NCBI GenBank assembly: GCA_004357415.1
Contig: SMVY01000028.1
Coordinates: 1 to 23,080, forward strand
Reading direction: 5' to 3'
From: Gemmatimonadota bacterium
Lineage (GTDB): Bacteria; Gemmatimonadota; Gemmatimonadetes; Gemmatimonadales; GWC2-71-9
Length of the DNA stretch: 23,080 nt
Shown here: piece after piece, positions 1 to 8,449 of the stretch
Numbering within the stretch: the first letter of the stretch is position 1
Layout: each line of letters opens with the position of its first letter
Made by a program: the position numbers and the translations under genes
Notes under the pieces: model-generated
Told to the model about the DNA's origin: nothing
The model's input: the letters and a program-made list of their open reading frames with translations, nothing else
The model's database searches: none

Positions 1-22
1 AGCCCCCGCCGTTGACCACCAT

Positions 23-52
23 TTGACACCCCTGCCCGGACCGTCTTATCGT
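23..52 (+). promoter_or_regulatory. Sigma70-type promoter of the Crp/Fnr gene
   Basis: A perfect -35 hexamer TTGACA (23-28) is followed after 18 nt by TATCGT (47-52), which matches 4 of 6 positions of the -10 consensus. Transcription would begin near 59-60. The next in-frame start with a good ribosome site is the GTG at 86. An in-frame TTG coincides with the -35 box, so a start there would leave no room for this promoter. The assignment is from consensus match and spacing only. Confidence 0.5.
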
Positions 53-85
53 TTGAGCGCTTCCACACCCCAGCCCGAGGCTCCC

Positions 86-763
86 GTGCCGCTGCCACCA
101 GCCAACGTCCTGCGCTCCGTTCCCCTGTTCAGCCAACTCCCGGAAGAGGATCTCCAGGCATTCGCCACTCTCACCCGGGAACGCACCTACCCCAAGGGGA
201 GTGTCATCGTCTTCGAGGATGACCCAGGAGATACCCTGTATCTGGTGGCCGACGGCCAGGTGAAGGTCGTCCTCATCGGCGAAGACGGCCGGGAGGTCAT
301 CCTCTCCGTGCTCGGTGAGGGAACCTTCTTCGGCGAAATGGCCCTGCTCGACGATCGACCGCGCTCGGCCCACGTCATCGCCATGGAAGACTCGATCCTG
401 CTGCTGCTCCGGCGAGACGATTTCCAGGCCCGGCTGCGCCAGTCGCCGGCCGTGGCCATATCCCTCCTGTCCGAGCTGTCGGGCCGGCTCCGGCTGGCCG
501 ACGAGAAGATCGGCGCCCTGGTGCTGCTCGACGTCAACGGACGAGTGGCGGCCCTGCTGTTGCGTCTGGCCCAGGACGAGGGGGGCGACCGGATCACCAA
601 GAAACTCACCCACAACACCATCGCCCAGATGATCGGGTCGAGCCGCGAGACGGTCTCCCGGACGATGCGCAATCTCGTCAATCGCGAGGTCATCCAGGTG
701 AGCCGCAAGGAAATCGTGTTGCTGAACCGCCGGGCGCTGTTGGACGCAGCCCAGCGTCCGTGA
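86..763 (+). CDS. Crp/Fnr-family transcriptional regulator
   Basis: This 225-residue protein has the Crp/Fnr layout: an N-terminal cyclic-nucleotide-binding beta-roll (about residues 11-125), a dimerisation helix (about 127-155) and a C-terminal winged HTH (recognition region about 176-196, HNTIAQMIGSSRETVSRTM). The phosphate-binding cassette FGEMALLDDRPRSA (82-95) keeps the Glu (E84), Arg (R93) and Ser (S94) that contact cAMP in E. coli CRP, so a cyclic-nucleotide ligand is plausible. There is no Cys cluster of the FNR iron-sulfur type. I chose GTG 86 because GAGG lies 5 nt upstream (77-80), the length fits the family, and a promoter covers the earlier TTG at 23. TTG at 53 is another possible start. 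Family assignment is firm; ligand and targets are unknown. Confidence 0.93.
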   Translation: MPLPPANVLRSVPLFSQLPEEDLQAFATLTRERTYPKGSVIVFEDDPGDTLYLVADGQVKVVLIGEDGREVILSVLGEGTFFGEMALLDDRPRSAHVIAMEDSILLLLRRDDFQARLRQSPAVAISLLSELSGRLRLADEKIGALVLLDVNGRVAALLLRLAQDEGGDRITKKLTHNTIAQMIGSSRETVSRTMRNLVNREVIQVSRKEIVLLNRRALLDAAQRP

Positions 764-846
764 CCCGCATCACCTCGACACCGTGAGCCGGCTGGTGGCC
801 GGGCCCACTCCCACCAGGTAGGTTCGACCATGGGACACCGCGTCGC

Positions 847-1710
847 GTGACCGTCCAGGTCACCTTTTGGGGCGTCCGCGGTTCGATCGCGGCACCGGGG
901 AAGAAGACCGCCCGGTACGGCGGCAATACGCCGTGCGTCGTTCTCACCAACGGCAGCGACGGGGTGTTGGTGCTCGACGCGGGGACCGGGATCCGCCTGT
1001 TTGGGGAGTGGCTGACGGCCCATCAGCCGGCCACCCGACGCATCGACGTGCTGCTGTCGCACGTGCACTGGGATCACATTCAGGGATTGCCCTTCTTCAA
1101 GCCGCTGTACCAGGAAGGCTACCGGATCGGCATTCGGGGGCCGGCGCCGGAGGGGAGGTCGCTCGAGGAGGTACTACGCCAGCAGATGGACCCGGTGGTG
1201 TTCCCGGTCCCCTTGGCACGGGCCGGCGCCGAGGTCACGGTCGACGAGCTCGAGCCCGGCCGGGTAACCGTCTCCTCGTGGATCGTCGATACCATACGGT
1301 TGCAACACCCGGGAGTCACCTTCGGGTATCGGGTACAGGCCGGAAGCGACGGCCCGAGTATCGGCTACCTGACAGACAACGAGTTGGGCGGAGGGGACCG
1401 GCACGGGTTGGCGGCCGGTTGGTACCACGACCTCGCTCGAAAGATGGCGGGCGTCGACGTCCTGATCCACGACGCCATGTACACCGACGCGATGCAGCGA
1501 GACCGGAACGGGTGGGGCCACTCGACGCCACGCGAGGCGGTAGACCTGGCGCTGGCCTGTGGTGCCAAACATCTGGTGTTGTTCCACCACGACCCGGCCC
1601 ATGACGACCCGGCCCTGGATAGGATCGTGGACCAGGCGCGCCGCCTGGCCGCGAAACAGGGCTCCCTGTCGGTCGACGGAGCGCGCGAAGGACAGACCAT
1701 CAGTCTCTAG
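847..1710 (+). CDS. Metallo-beta-lactamase-fold hydrolase (cyclic phosphodiesterase-like)
   Basis: A 287-residue MBL-fold protein. The N-terminus WGVRGSIAAPG...RYGGNTPC and the metal-binding HxHxDH motif SHVHWDHIQG (H72, H74, D76, H77) are typical of the COG1235 branch, which includes PhnP-like phosphodiesterases. Further likely metal or active-site positions are D177 (YLTDNE), H208-D209 (LIHDA), H225 (GWGHST) and H247-H248 (LFHHDP). Substrates are known for few members; cyclic nucleotides or phosphoribosyl cyclic phosphates are possible. No signal peptide is seen, so it should be cytoplasmic. It starts at GTG 847, 83 nt after the Crp/Fnr gene, with only a weak GGGA upstream. A link between a cyclic-nucleotide regulator and a phosphodiesterase-like neighbour is attractive but inferred. 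Confidence 0.88.
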   Translation: MTVQVTFWGVRGSIAAPGKKTARYGGNTPCVVLTNGSDGVLVLDAGTGIRLFGEWLTAHQPATRRIDVLLSHVHWDHIQGLPFFKPLYQEGYRIGIRGPAPEGRSLEEVLRQQMDPVVFPVPLARAGAEVTVDELEPGRVTVSSWIVDTIRLQHPGVTFGYRVQAGSDGPSIGYLTDNELGGGDRHGLAAGWYHDLARKMAGVDVLIHDAMYTDAMQRDRNGWGHSTPREAVDLALACGAKHLVLFHHDPAHDDPALDRIVDQARRLAAKQGSLSVDGAREGQTISL

Positions 1711-1724
1711 CCTGGAATGGTGAC

Positions 1725-2003
1725 ATGCGACTCCGCACGCTGGCATACGTGGTGGCAACCGTCATGGCGGCACGTTCCCTAATCCTGGCCGACCTCGAGT
1801 TCCCGCCCCTCTCTGGCGATATCGAAGCGGGGCGCGCCGGCCGCAACGTCCCCACCGACGCCGTGACATTCTACGGTCGGGCATTGTGGTACCATGACCG
1901 ACGAGAGACGTCGCGCGCCGTGGAGTTCTACCGCCGGCCGCTCGAGGTTTTCCCCAACTACGTTGAGGCCCAGGAAGGCCTCAACGGCATCGAGCCCTCC
2001 TGA
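1725..2003 (+). CDS. Small exported TPR-like protein
   Basis: A 92-residue protein starting at ATG 1725, 14 nt after the MBL gene. Residues 1-22 (MRLRTLAYVVATVMAARSLI) resemble an uncleaved or cleaved signal sequence. The C-terminal half (about 46-85), with ALWYHDRRETSRAVEFYRRPLEVFPNYVEAQ split across two helices, has the spacing of a single TPR (basic/aromatic helix A, YRR..LE..PNY.EA in helix B). One TPR is unusual, so it may be a remnant of a longer protein or a small scaffold. The ribosome site is weak (GGAATGG). Coding status is supported by orientation, tight spacing and the TPR-like pattern. The function is unknown. Confidence 0.55.
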   Translation: MRLRTLAYVVATVMAARSLILADLEFPPLSGDIEAGRAGRNVPTDAVTFYGRALWYHDRRETSRAVEFYRRPLEVFPNYVEAQEGLNGIEPS

Positions 2004-2071
2004 GGCGCCGCCGTTCGCCCCGTGGCGTTCCGCCACCGGGGAGCGTCCGTTAGGTTCCAGGGCACATCACC

Positions 2072-4012
2072 ATGCGCTACCTCCTCCTGCACACCCCGGA
2101 TTGGCAGCTAGGCACACTGGCGGACGACTTGGCGCGCGAGGGTGTCGAGGTGAGGGTGGTAGCCCATCCCGAGTCCGAGCCGGCGGCGGCTCGCCCAACC
2201 GTGGTGGTGCTGGGTCCCGCCGCATTGGAATCCGCGTCCGAGGAAGTCCTGGACTCCATTTGGCGCCGCGGGGCCACTCCGCTCGGCGTGGGTCCCGCCG
2301 GGCAGTGGGACATTCCCGCCGCCGTCGCCGCCGAGCACCTGAGCGCCCACCTTCCAGCCGACGCGGGACGGCGGAGGATGTTGCTCGCCATCCGGACGGC
2401 CCTCAGGGAGTCGGCGGTCCGGCGGCAGCAGGCGGCGGCGGAGCGTGAACTGGCGGCGCGGGCCACGGAAGTGTCGGAGCTTACCGACATCGGCATCCAG
2501 CTGAGCCTGGAAAAAGATTACCGGACGCTGCTCGACATGATCTTGCGGTACGCCCTTCGGGTAACGTCGTCGGACGCCGGCAGCCTGTACCTGGCCGAGA
2601 CGTCCGACGACGGTGAACGCCGGCTGCGCTTCAAGTTGACCCAAAACGCCAGCCTCCCGGACCTCGACTTCGAGGAATCGACCATCCCGTTCGACCACAC
2701 GTCGATCGCCGGTCACGTGGCCCTGGAAAACGAGCCGCTGGTGATCGACGACGTATACCAGTTGGCCGACGAGGTACGCTACCACTTCAATCGAGCGTTC
2801 GACACGCAGCACGGCTACCGGACCAAGTCGATGTTGGTCATTCCGATGTCCAACCACGCAAACGAGGTCATCGGCGTGTTACAGCTCATCAATCACAAGC
2901 GCGACGCCGGTGCCCGGCTGGCGACGGCCGACGACGTAGACCGCCTGGTCACCGGGTACGCGCCCCGGTTGGTGGATCTGGGGCGGGCACTGGCCAGCCA
3001 GGCGGCCGTGGCGCTGGAGAACGGCCAGTTGTACCAGGAAATCGAGCTGCTGTTCGACGGGTTCGTTCGCGCGGCCGTGACGGCCATCGAGCAGCGGGAC
3101 CCGGTGACGTCGGGTCACTCCGAACGCGTGGCCGACATGGCCGTGCGGCTGGCGACCGTGGTGTCCGACCTGTCGGCAGGCCCTTACCGGGACGTCGTCC
3201 TCGACCGGCACCAGTTGCGGGAACTGCGGTACGCGGCTCTGCTCCACGACTTCGGCAAGGTCGGGGTGCGCGAGCAAGTGCTCGGCAAGGCGAAGAAGCT
3301 CTACGCCTCCGACCTGACATTGATCCGACAGCGTCACGCGTTCCTGGTACGGACCACACAGTGGCAGTTCGAGAAGGCTCGCGCCAACCACCTCGAGAAG
3401 TATGGTACCGAGGGATACGAGCAGCTGCTACCCGCTCTGAGATCGGCCCAGCAGCAGGAGTTCGCCCGGCTCGACCGGTTTCTGACCGCCGTGGTCTCGG
3501 CCAACGAGCCCAGCGTCCAGCCCGAGACCGCCGGACTCGGTGTGGAGGAGTTTGCCGACGAAACCTTCCGCACTCTCGACGGCGACACCCAACCGTTGCT
3601 ATCGGAAAGCGAGTTGCGCTACCTGCGAATCACCAAAGGGACACTCGACGAGAACGAACGCAAGGAACTCGAGGACCACGTCCGCCACACGTTCGAGTTC
3701 CTCCGGCGCATTCCCTGGACCAGCGAACTTAGTGCGGTTCCCGATATTGCCTACCGCCACCACGAAAAGCTCGACGGCAGTGGCTATCCCCACGGAGTGC
3801 CCGCGACGGCCATTCCGGTACAGACGCGCATGATGACGTTGGCGGACATCTTCGACGCCCTGACGGCCCTCGACCGGCCCTACAAGCCTGCCCTCGGCAC
3901 GTCTATGGCGCTCGACCTCATGCGGGAGGACGTTGACCATGGCTGGCTGGACGCCGACCTGTTCGACATCTTCGTCCACTCGCGCATCTACCAGATACCC
4001 AACGCGGGCTGA
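2072..4012 (+). CDS. GAF/HD-GYP cyclic-di-GMP phosphodiesterase
   Basis: A 646-residue cytoplasmic signalling protein. Residues 1-115 look like a receiver-type fold but lack the phospho-acceptor Asp (TVVVLGPA lies where it would be). A coiled-coil-like stretch (about 108-136) leads to a GAF domain (about 146-316). The C-terminal HD-GYP domain has HSERV (349-353), the HD pair at H392-D393 in LLHDFGKVG, and HHEKLDGSGYP (563-573), followed by MMTLADIFDALT. These are the metal ligands and GYP signature of c-di-GMP phosphodiesterases, so the enzyme is probably active. The HD-to-HHE distance is about 170 residues, against roughly 60 in ordinary members, implying an insertion of about 110 residues. 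AGGG upstream of ATG 2072 supports the start. The DUF4105 gene beyond it is convergent. Confidence 0.93.
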   Translation: MRYLLLHTPDWQLGTLADDLAREGVEVRVVAHPESEPAAARPTVVVLGPAALESASEEVLDSIWRRGATPLGVGPAGQWDIPAAVAAEHLSAHLPADAGRRRMLLAIRTALRESAVRRQQAAAERELAARATEVSELTDIGIQLSLEKDYRTLLDMILRYALRVTSSDAGSLYLAETSDDGERRLRFKLTQNASLPDLDFEESTIPFDHTSIAGHVALENEPLVIDDVYQLADEVRYHFNRAFDTQHGYRTKSMLVIPMSNHANEVIGVLQLINHKRDAGARLATADDVDRLVTGYAPRLVDLGRALASQAAVALENGQLYQEIELLFDGFVRAAVTAIEQRDPVTSGHSERVADMAVRLATVVSDLSAGPYRDVVLDRHQLRELRYAALLHDFGKVGVREQVLGKAKKLYASDLTLIRQRHAFLVRTTQWQFEKARANHLEKYGTEGYEQLLPALRSAQQQEFARLDRFLTAVVSANEPSVQPETAGLGVEEFADETFRTLDGDTQPLLSESELRYLRITKGTLDENERKELEDHVRHTFEFLRRIPWTSELSAVPDIAYRHHEKLDGSGYPHGVPATAIPVQTRMMTLADIFDALTALDRPYKPALGTSMALDLMREDVDHGWLDADLFDIFVHSRIYQIPNAG

Positions 4013-4128
4013 TCACCCCGGCGGCCGGCGCGCCACACAGGCGCACGGCCATAATCGGGATCGACGCCAGCCAAACTTGCCCACCGGCTTCGATAGGTCC
4101 CGCGTGGATCGGATGCCGTCAACCACAG

Positions 4129-5430
4129 TCAGGATTCGGCAGGCACACTTGCCGTGGAGGCGGCATGTCGCAGGAGGCGCCGGAGCGAAAGCCACAGCGC
4201 CGCGTTGACCGGAGCCGCAAGGGCGATGACTTGCCAGTTGGCCTGGTCGAATCCGGGGAGAATCTTGGCCGCGGCACCAAGCAGTGAGCCGGCGGCCACC
4301 AGACCGGCAAGGACGACGGCCGGCTTCCTCCATCGATCCGCCGCGAGCGCCAACGGCACCAGGACCAGGAGCAACAGCGCCAGCGGATTCAATTGCAATA
4401 GATTCTCGTTGGCGCGGGTCATGACGTGATCGGTACCGAGCCACAGGAACAGCAACACGCTGCCACCGAGTCCGGCCACCAGCGCCCAGGCCCCGGCAGC
4501 CAGTCCAAAGCCCACCTGGCCCAGACGGCCGCCCCTGCGGGCGACTCCGGCGCACCACACCATCAGCGCGGCCCACAGTGACCCGATCGCCAGATAGATT
4601 AGGTACCAGCCGGGCGGCTCGCTCCGCTCCGGTGGCCCCGACCCGAGGTAGACGGCCTCTTCGTGCCTCACCAGCGGGATCAGTTCCCCGTCTGCTCCCT
4701 CGATCTGCACCGTACGGATGTACTCCTGCAGTCTCATGGGGACGTACATCTCGTCCCATCGGGAGATGGGCCGGTCGGTGGGGCTCCCCAGCCCGAGCTT
4801 GGTTCCGGTGTAGGCCAGCGGGTCGGCCGCCAGCAGCCGGTCTGAGTGAGACCGCCAGGTGGAGCCGGGAACCGTGTCCGCCGTCTGCGCGCTAATGGCG
4901 CCCCTGACGACCAGGTCGAGGGCATCCCTGATGCGGGTCGAGCAGTTGTCCCGATAGTAGTCGTAGCGGTAGTAGCGGTTCTCTTCCTGGACGTTGTGTT
5001 CGAGAAGGAGGCGCAGTTCTTCCCGTGCCGCCGGCGGGAGATTCAGTTCCTGGACCCAGACGGAGCGATCCCGGCTGACGTAGGCCGCAATCATGCCTCT
5101 CGGGTCGGCGGCCCCCATCCAGTACCACATCCGGCCCTTGACGAACCTCCATAAGAATCCCGGCTCGGCAAAATCGAAACGACCGTAGTCGTAGGCCGTT
5201 TGGCGTCCGGTGGTCTGGTCGTGAATCCAGATGGCGTTGTGGCCGAACAACTCCCACACTTCGGTGCCTGGGCCGGCGGTAATCAGCCGGACCGTGAGCT
5301 GCTCGCCCGGGACCGGCGACGCTTCGGGAGCCTGCGTTTGGGAGCGCAGCGGTAGCACTCCGAGGAAGAGTCCGTGGAGCACCAGGACAGCTAGTAGTCG
5401 GCCTGCCAGCGTCCGGCCCCGCTGGGTCAC
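4129..5430 (-). CDS. DUF4105 / Lnb-like membrane protein
   Basis: A 433-residue envelope protein. Residues 1-30 form a signal peptide or anchor. The periplasmic domain (about 40-270) matches DUF4105, the Lnb N-terminal domain: LFGHNAIWI (H64), YDYGRFDF (80-87) and DNCSTRIRD (C163). Lnb proteins are lipoprotein N-acyltransferases and the conserved Cys/His pair is the likely catalytic dyad. About five TM helices follow (275-295, 304-328, 347-363, 370-390, 398-420), and the loop LGTDHVMTRANENLLQLNPL is a recurring motif in this family. The frame stays open upstream to 5940, but that part overlaps the oxidoreductase gene. GTG 5430 gives a GTGA 4-nt overlap with the upstream stop and begins just before the signal sequence. 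The acyl-transfer role is family inference. Confidence 0.85.
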   Translation of the reverse strand: MTQRGRTLAGRLLAVLVLHGLFLGVLPLRSQTQAPEASPVPGEQLTVRLITAGPGTEVWELFGHNAIWIHDQTTGRQTAYDYGRFDFAEPGFLWRFVKGRMWYWMGAADPRGMIAAYVSRDRSVWVQELNLPPAAREELRLLLEHNVQEENRYYRYDYYRDNCSTRIRDALDLVVRGAISAQTADTVPGSTWRSHSDRLLAADPLAYTGTKLGLGSPTDRPISRWDEMYVPMRLQEYIRTVQIEGADGELIPLVRHEEAVYLGSGPPERSEPPGWYLIYLAIGSLWAALMVWCAGVARRGGRLGQVGFGLAAGAWALVAGLGGSVLLFLWLGTDHVMTRANENLLQLNPLALLLLVLVPLALAADRWRKPAVVLAGLVAAGSLLGAAAKILPGFDQANWQVIALAAPVNAALWLSLRRLLRHAASTASVPAES

Positions 5431-6437
5431 AACTTCACTTCCCGCCCGCTGGCGGCGGAGCGATAGATCGCGTCGATTACCTTCTGCAGCGTGAGGTAAT
5501 CCTGCAGCGGCGGCGCGACCGCCTCCCCACGGATGGCCGCGAGAAAGTGAGCCCATTCCGCCCGGTAGGAAGCGGAGAAGGCATTTTCGCGGCTGCCGGC
5601 TCCCGAGGGGGACACGTCCATCGGGGCTCCGTGCATCTTCTTCCATACGGTCAGGGGGTTGATGCTGGCAGAGCCTTTGGAGCCACGCAGTCCGACCCCA
5701 AACCGTTCGCCCGCGCCGATGTGGTTCCAGGTGACGTCTAGAAAGATCGACGGACCGGATTCGCATACGATGTAGGCGCTGCCGGCCTGTTCGACGGGCC
5801 CGTCGGCGATGGTCTTGCCGAACGAGGCGGTGACGCGTTTGGGGGTGGGGTTGCCGGCCAGCCACAACCCCAGATCCAGAATGGCCAGGCCGAGGTCGAG
5901 CATGGCGCCGCCGCCGGACAACTCCCGCTTGAGCCGCCAACCCAGTTGTGACCGGCTGGGCTTGAACACGTGCCAGCTGCCCCGAATGCTCTCGATGGCG
6001 CCGAGCTCTCCGCTCTGGACGAAGCCACGAACGATCTCCACGTCCGGGCGGTAGCGGTGGTTCATGCCCACCATCAGGACGCGGTCGTGCTTGTCGACGG
6101 CATTCTTTATCCGCTTGACGCTGTCCACCGAGGTGGCGAGCGGTTTCTCCACCAGCACGTGCAGCCCGCGAGAGAGCGCGGCAAGGACGTGGGATTCATG
6201 GAGATGGTTGGGAGTACAGATTAGCAAGACGTCGAGCTCCTCGTACTGCAGGACCTCCTCGATGTCGTCGAACGCGTCGGTGATCTTGAAGCGGTCGGCG
6301 ACCACTCGAGCCTTGGGCAGGTCCGAGTCGCAAATGGCAACCAGGTCCAGGTTCTTCATCCGCCGCAACACCGGCAGATGGGCCACCTGCACGATGGCTC
6401 CCGCCCCGATGATGCCGACTCGCGTTCGTTCCGTCAT
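5427..6437 (-). CDS. Gfo/Idh/MocA-family oxidoreductase
   Basis: A 336-residue NAD(P)-dependent oxidoreductase, usually acting on sugars or inositol-type substrates. The N-terminal Rossmann fold has GIIGAGAIVQVAHLP (8-22), and the catalytic Lys lies in the EKP motif (E97-K98-P99). The C-terminal domain has GGGAMLDLGLAILDLGLWL (175-193). The position that is His in the common DxGxHxxD motif is Ala here (A185), so the catalytic mechanism or substrate may differ. AGGAGG (plus-strand 6443-6448) sits 5 nt before ATG 6437 and overlaps the stop codon of the preceding gene. The next gene overlaps by 4 nt. Its place among envelope genes suggests a cell-surface sugar substrate, but that is inference. 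Confidence 0.92.
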   Translation of the reverse strand: MTERTRVGIIGAGAIVQVAHLPVLRRMKNLDLVAICDSDLPKARVVADRFKITDAFDDIEEVLQYEELDVLLICTPNHLHESHVLAALSRGLHVLVEKPLATSVDSVKRIKNAVDKHDRVLMVGMNHRYRPDVEIVRGFVQSGELGAIESIRGSWHVFKPSRSQLGWRLKRELSGGGAMLDLGLAILDLGLWLAGNPTPKRVTASFGKTIADGPVEQAGSAYIVCESGPSIFLDVTWNHIGAGERFGVGLRGSKGSASINPLTVWKKMHGAPMDVSPSGAGSRENAFSASYRAEWAHFLAAIRGEAVAPPLQDYLTLQKVIDAIYRSAASGREVKL

Positions 6438-6446
6438 GCGCGCCTC

Positions 6447-7094
6447 CTACGGCACACGATAGCCAAGACCAACCCCTAAGGTAAAGGTGTTGAGACTCCC
6501 CGTCAGGACCGCGCGCAGGCCTACATTCAATGCCAAAGACCGTGTCAGCAGCACGTCGGTCCCCGCCGTCAGGTCGAGCCCGATCTGTAATTGGTCGAGG
6601 TTCTCTTCGATTACCGTGCCGGCAATCCGGTCACCCGATCCATTGCGGAAATGGAGGGAGATTCCCCCACCCACATAGGGCTGCCACCGCCGGGCGCCGC
6701 CGCCCAGGATGAGGTACTGGGCGTCGCCGGCCAAGGCGATGTCCTGCCACTGGACCCGGCCCAGATCGACCGTGGCGCTCCCCGTGGGATCGTCGACCAC
6801 CTGCAGGATCCCGTCCTCCAGCCGGCGGATCTCCTCGTCGGTGAGATCGGCCTTGAAGTAGCTGGCGCCGAGCATGAGACGCAGCCGGGGAGCGATCTCC
6901 CCCAGGTGGACCTGGAGTCCGTATTGGGCGGTGGTCTCGACCTTGTTGCTCCACATGGCGCCGACCCCAACCTGGATACCCCTAAACCCGACGCTGTCGT
7001 AGGAAAACTGCTCCAAGGTGCTTTGCGCCTGACCCAGCATCGGCATAGTGAGGCAGCCTGCCACCAGGGCCAGGACTCGAGCCGTTTTCGTCAT
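6447..7094 (-). CDS. Exported outer-membrane beta-barrel-like protein
   Basis: A 215-residue protein with a clear signal peptide: MTKTARVLALVAGCLTMPML, then GQAQ with cleavage likely after residue 24. The mature part alternates short Gly/aromatic-rich strands (GIQVGVGAMW, LRLMLGASYF, IALAGDAQYLILGGG, QPYVGGGISLHF, LALNVGLRAVLTG) and ends FTLGVGLGYRVP, as in small outer-membrane barrels. Beta-barrel status is inferred from pattern; I recognise no specific family. An upstream in-frame start near 7190 exists but lies inside the SpoIID-like gene. ATG 7094 is preferred because it starts the signal peptide and gives an ATGA overlap with the upstream stop. Nine nt separate it from the oxidoreductase gene. 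Confidence 0.8.
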   Translation of the reverse strand: MTKTARVLALVAGCLTMPMLGQAQSTLEQFSYDSVGFRGIQVGVGAMWSNKVETTAQYGLQVHLGEIAPRLRLMLGASYFKADLTDEEIRRLEDGILQVVDDPTGSATVDLGRVQWQDIALAGDAQYLILGGGARRWQPYVGGGISLHFRNGSGDRIAGTVIEENLDQLQIGLDLTAGTDVLLTRSLALNVGLRAVLTGSLNTFTLGVGLGYRVP

Positions 7095-8449
7095 GGCAGC
7101 TGCTCCAAGGTAGTTCCGGGAAAGTAGCTGGCCAGAATCTGGGAGTGTCCCAGTCCGGCCCGGGCGCGGCCAATGGTGCCCCACTGGCACATTCCCACCC
7201 CATGCCCGGCCCCGGCGCCTTCAGCCACCACCCGGGTGACCCGGCCGCCCTCCCGCCGTACATCGAGCGTGAAGGCGCTGCTTCGAAGGATGCCGCCGTC
7301 GGGCCGCAACAGCACCCGGCGAACCGCTGGGCCGTCGACGGCGACAGTGCGTTGCTGGAACTCGACGGCGAGCCGGGCAACGCGGTGGGATCCGGTCCGG
7401 TCGGCGACGCGCACGTTCTCGAGGGCGCCGAGATCAGCCGTGTTGGTTCCCGTCTGGGCCGGGAGTGTCCGTCGCAGGGTGCGGGCGACCTGGTCGCCGG
7501 TCCACGTTTCCCGCCAGCGGAACCGAGGGGAGATCCGGCAATACGTCCGGCCCGACCCGTCCACGTCGCGCACCGAGGTGAGGTAGTTGCGCCGCGCGTT
7601 GCGGAATACCTCCGTCCCCTCGGCCGTCTCACCGCCGCAGGTGGAAAAGAAGAAGGCGTCGATGGGGACCCGGTGGTAAGTAATGATGGTGCCCCGGGTG
7701 GCGCGCACCGCTTGCCAGGCGAGCGCCTGCTCCGCCCCCACCCCACCGTAGACCTGATCGGCGACCGTCGGCCGGAAATCGAAGCCGTCGGTGTGCCACC
7801 GGCCCATGTTGCGGACGGCGAAGGTACGGGACACGATCGCCTGGGCCTTGACGGCCTCGAGTTCCTCGGGCCGGCGCGAGCCGATCTCCAGCGGCACCAC
7901 GCCGGCCAGATAGGATTCGATGCCCAACCGGTTCACGATGGTCAAGCCCGTCCGGTCGCGGAACACCCACACCTCGCCGCGATAATCCCGGCCCGCCACG
8001 CGCACGAACCGCCCAGGCACCCTCGGACGGAACACCAGCATGTCACCGGCCAGCAGCGAGGCTCCAGCGGCCGTCTCGAGGCCCACCAGTTGTCCCTCGA
8101 TGGTCACCTGCCACCAACCCCCGTCGTCCAGCCGGCCGAGTTCCTGGCCCGCCGGATTGGCCACGACGATCCCATCGCCGCCCACGCCACCGATGTCGGT
8201 CCGCCCGGCACCTACCTGCAGACCGATCCGGACGTCCACGTGGCTCACGACGGTATCGGGCGGTTCCAGACCGGGGGGGAGGACCGGAATGTGGCGCCCG
8301 GGCGTCACCGGGGCCGGGCCAACAGCCTCGGGAACTGGAGCGTGTGGCGGCGGCGCCGGTTCCGGATCCGCCGGAGCGGGTGCCCCACCGCAGGCCCAGA
8401 GCATTGCCAGGGCCGGCCCTCCGCAGATGCGGGGCATGAGAGTACCCAT
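7091..8449 (-). CDS. SpoIID/LytB-domain lipoprotein (peptidoglycan-active)
   Basis: A 452-residue protein. A short hydrophobic N-terminus ends in LWACGG with Cys20 as a possible lipidation site, followed by a Pro/Ala-rich linker (21-65). The SpoIID/LytB domain (about 165-450) has LGIESYLAGVVPLEIG with Glu188 at the catalytic position of SpoIID lytic transglycosylases, then EAVKAQAIVSRTFAV, FFFSTCGGETA and the terminal GHGVGMCQWGTIGRA motif. Known relatives cleave glycan strands lacking stem peptides, or bind peptidoglycan. A non-sporulating Gram-negative-type genome would use it in cell-wall remodelling or division. ATG 8449 follows the yajQ TGA with no gap; ATG 8437 (MPRICGG) is an alternative start. 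Confidence 0.9.
   Translation of the reverse strand: MGTLMPRICGGPALAMLWACGGAPAPADPEPAPPPHAPVPEAVGPAPVTPGRHIPVLPPGLEPPDTVVSHVDVRIGLQVGAGRTDIGGVGGDGIVVANPAGQELGRLDDGGWWQVTIEGQLVGLETAAGASLLAGDMLVFRPRVPGRFVRVAGRDYRGEVWVFRDRTGLTIVNRLGIESYLAGVVPLEIGSRRPEELEAVKAQAIVSRTFAVRNMGRWHTDGFDFRPTVADQVYGGVGAEQALAWQAVRATRGTIITYHRVPIDAFFFSTCGGETAEGTEVFRNARRNYLTSVRDVDGSGRTYCRISPRFRWRETWTGDQVARTLRRTLPAQTGTNTADLGALENVRVADRTGSHRVARLAVEFQQRTVAVDGPAVRRVLLRPDGGILRSSAFTLDVRREGGRVTRVVAEGAGAGHGVGMCQWGTIGRARAGLGHSQILASYFPGTTLEQLP

Noticed and set aside
781..800. Possible terminator hairpin after the Crp/Fnr gene (CCGGC/GCCGG)
   Set aside because: The stem is only 5 bp with no T-run.
5431..5940. N-terminal extension of the DUF4105 frame
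   Set aside because: It overlaps the well-supported oxidoreductase, and a GTGA-coupled start plus signal peptide lies at 5430.
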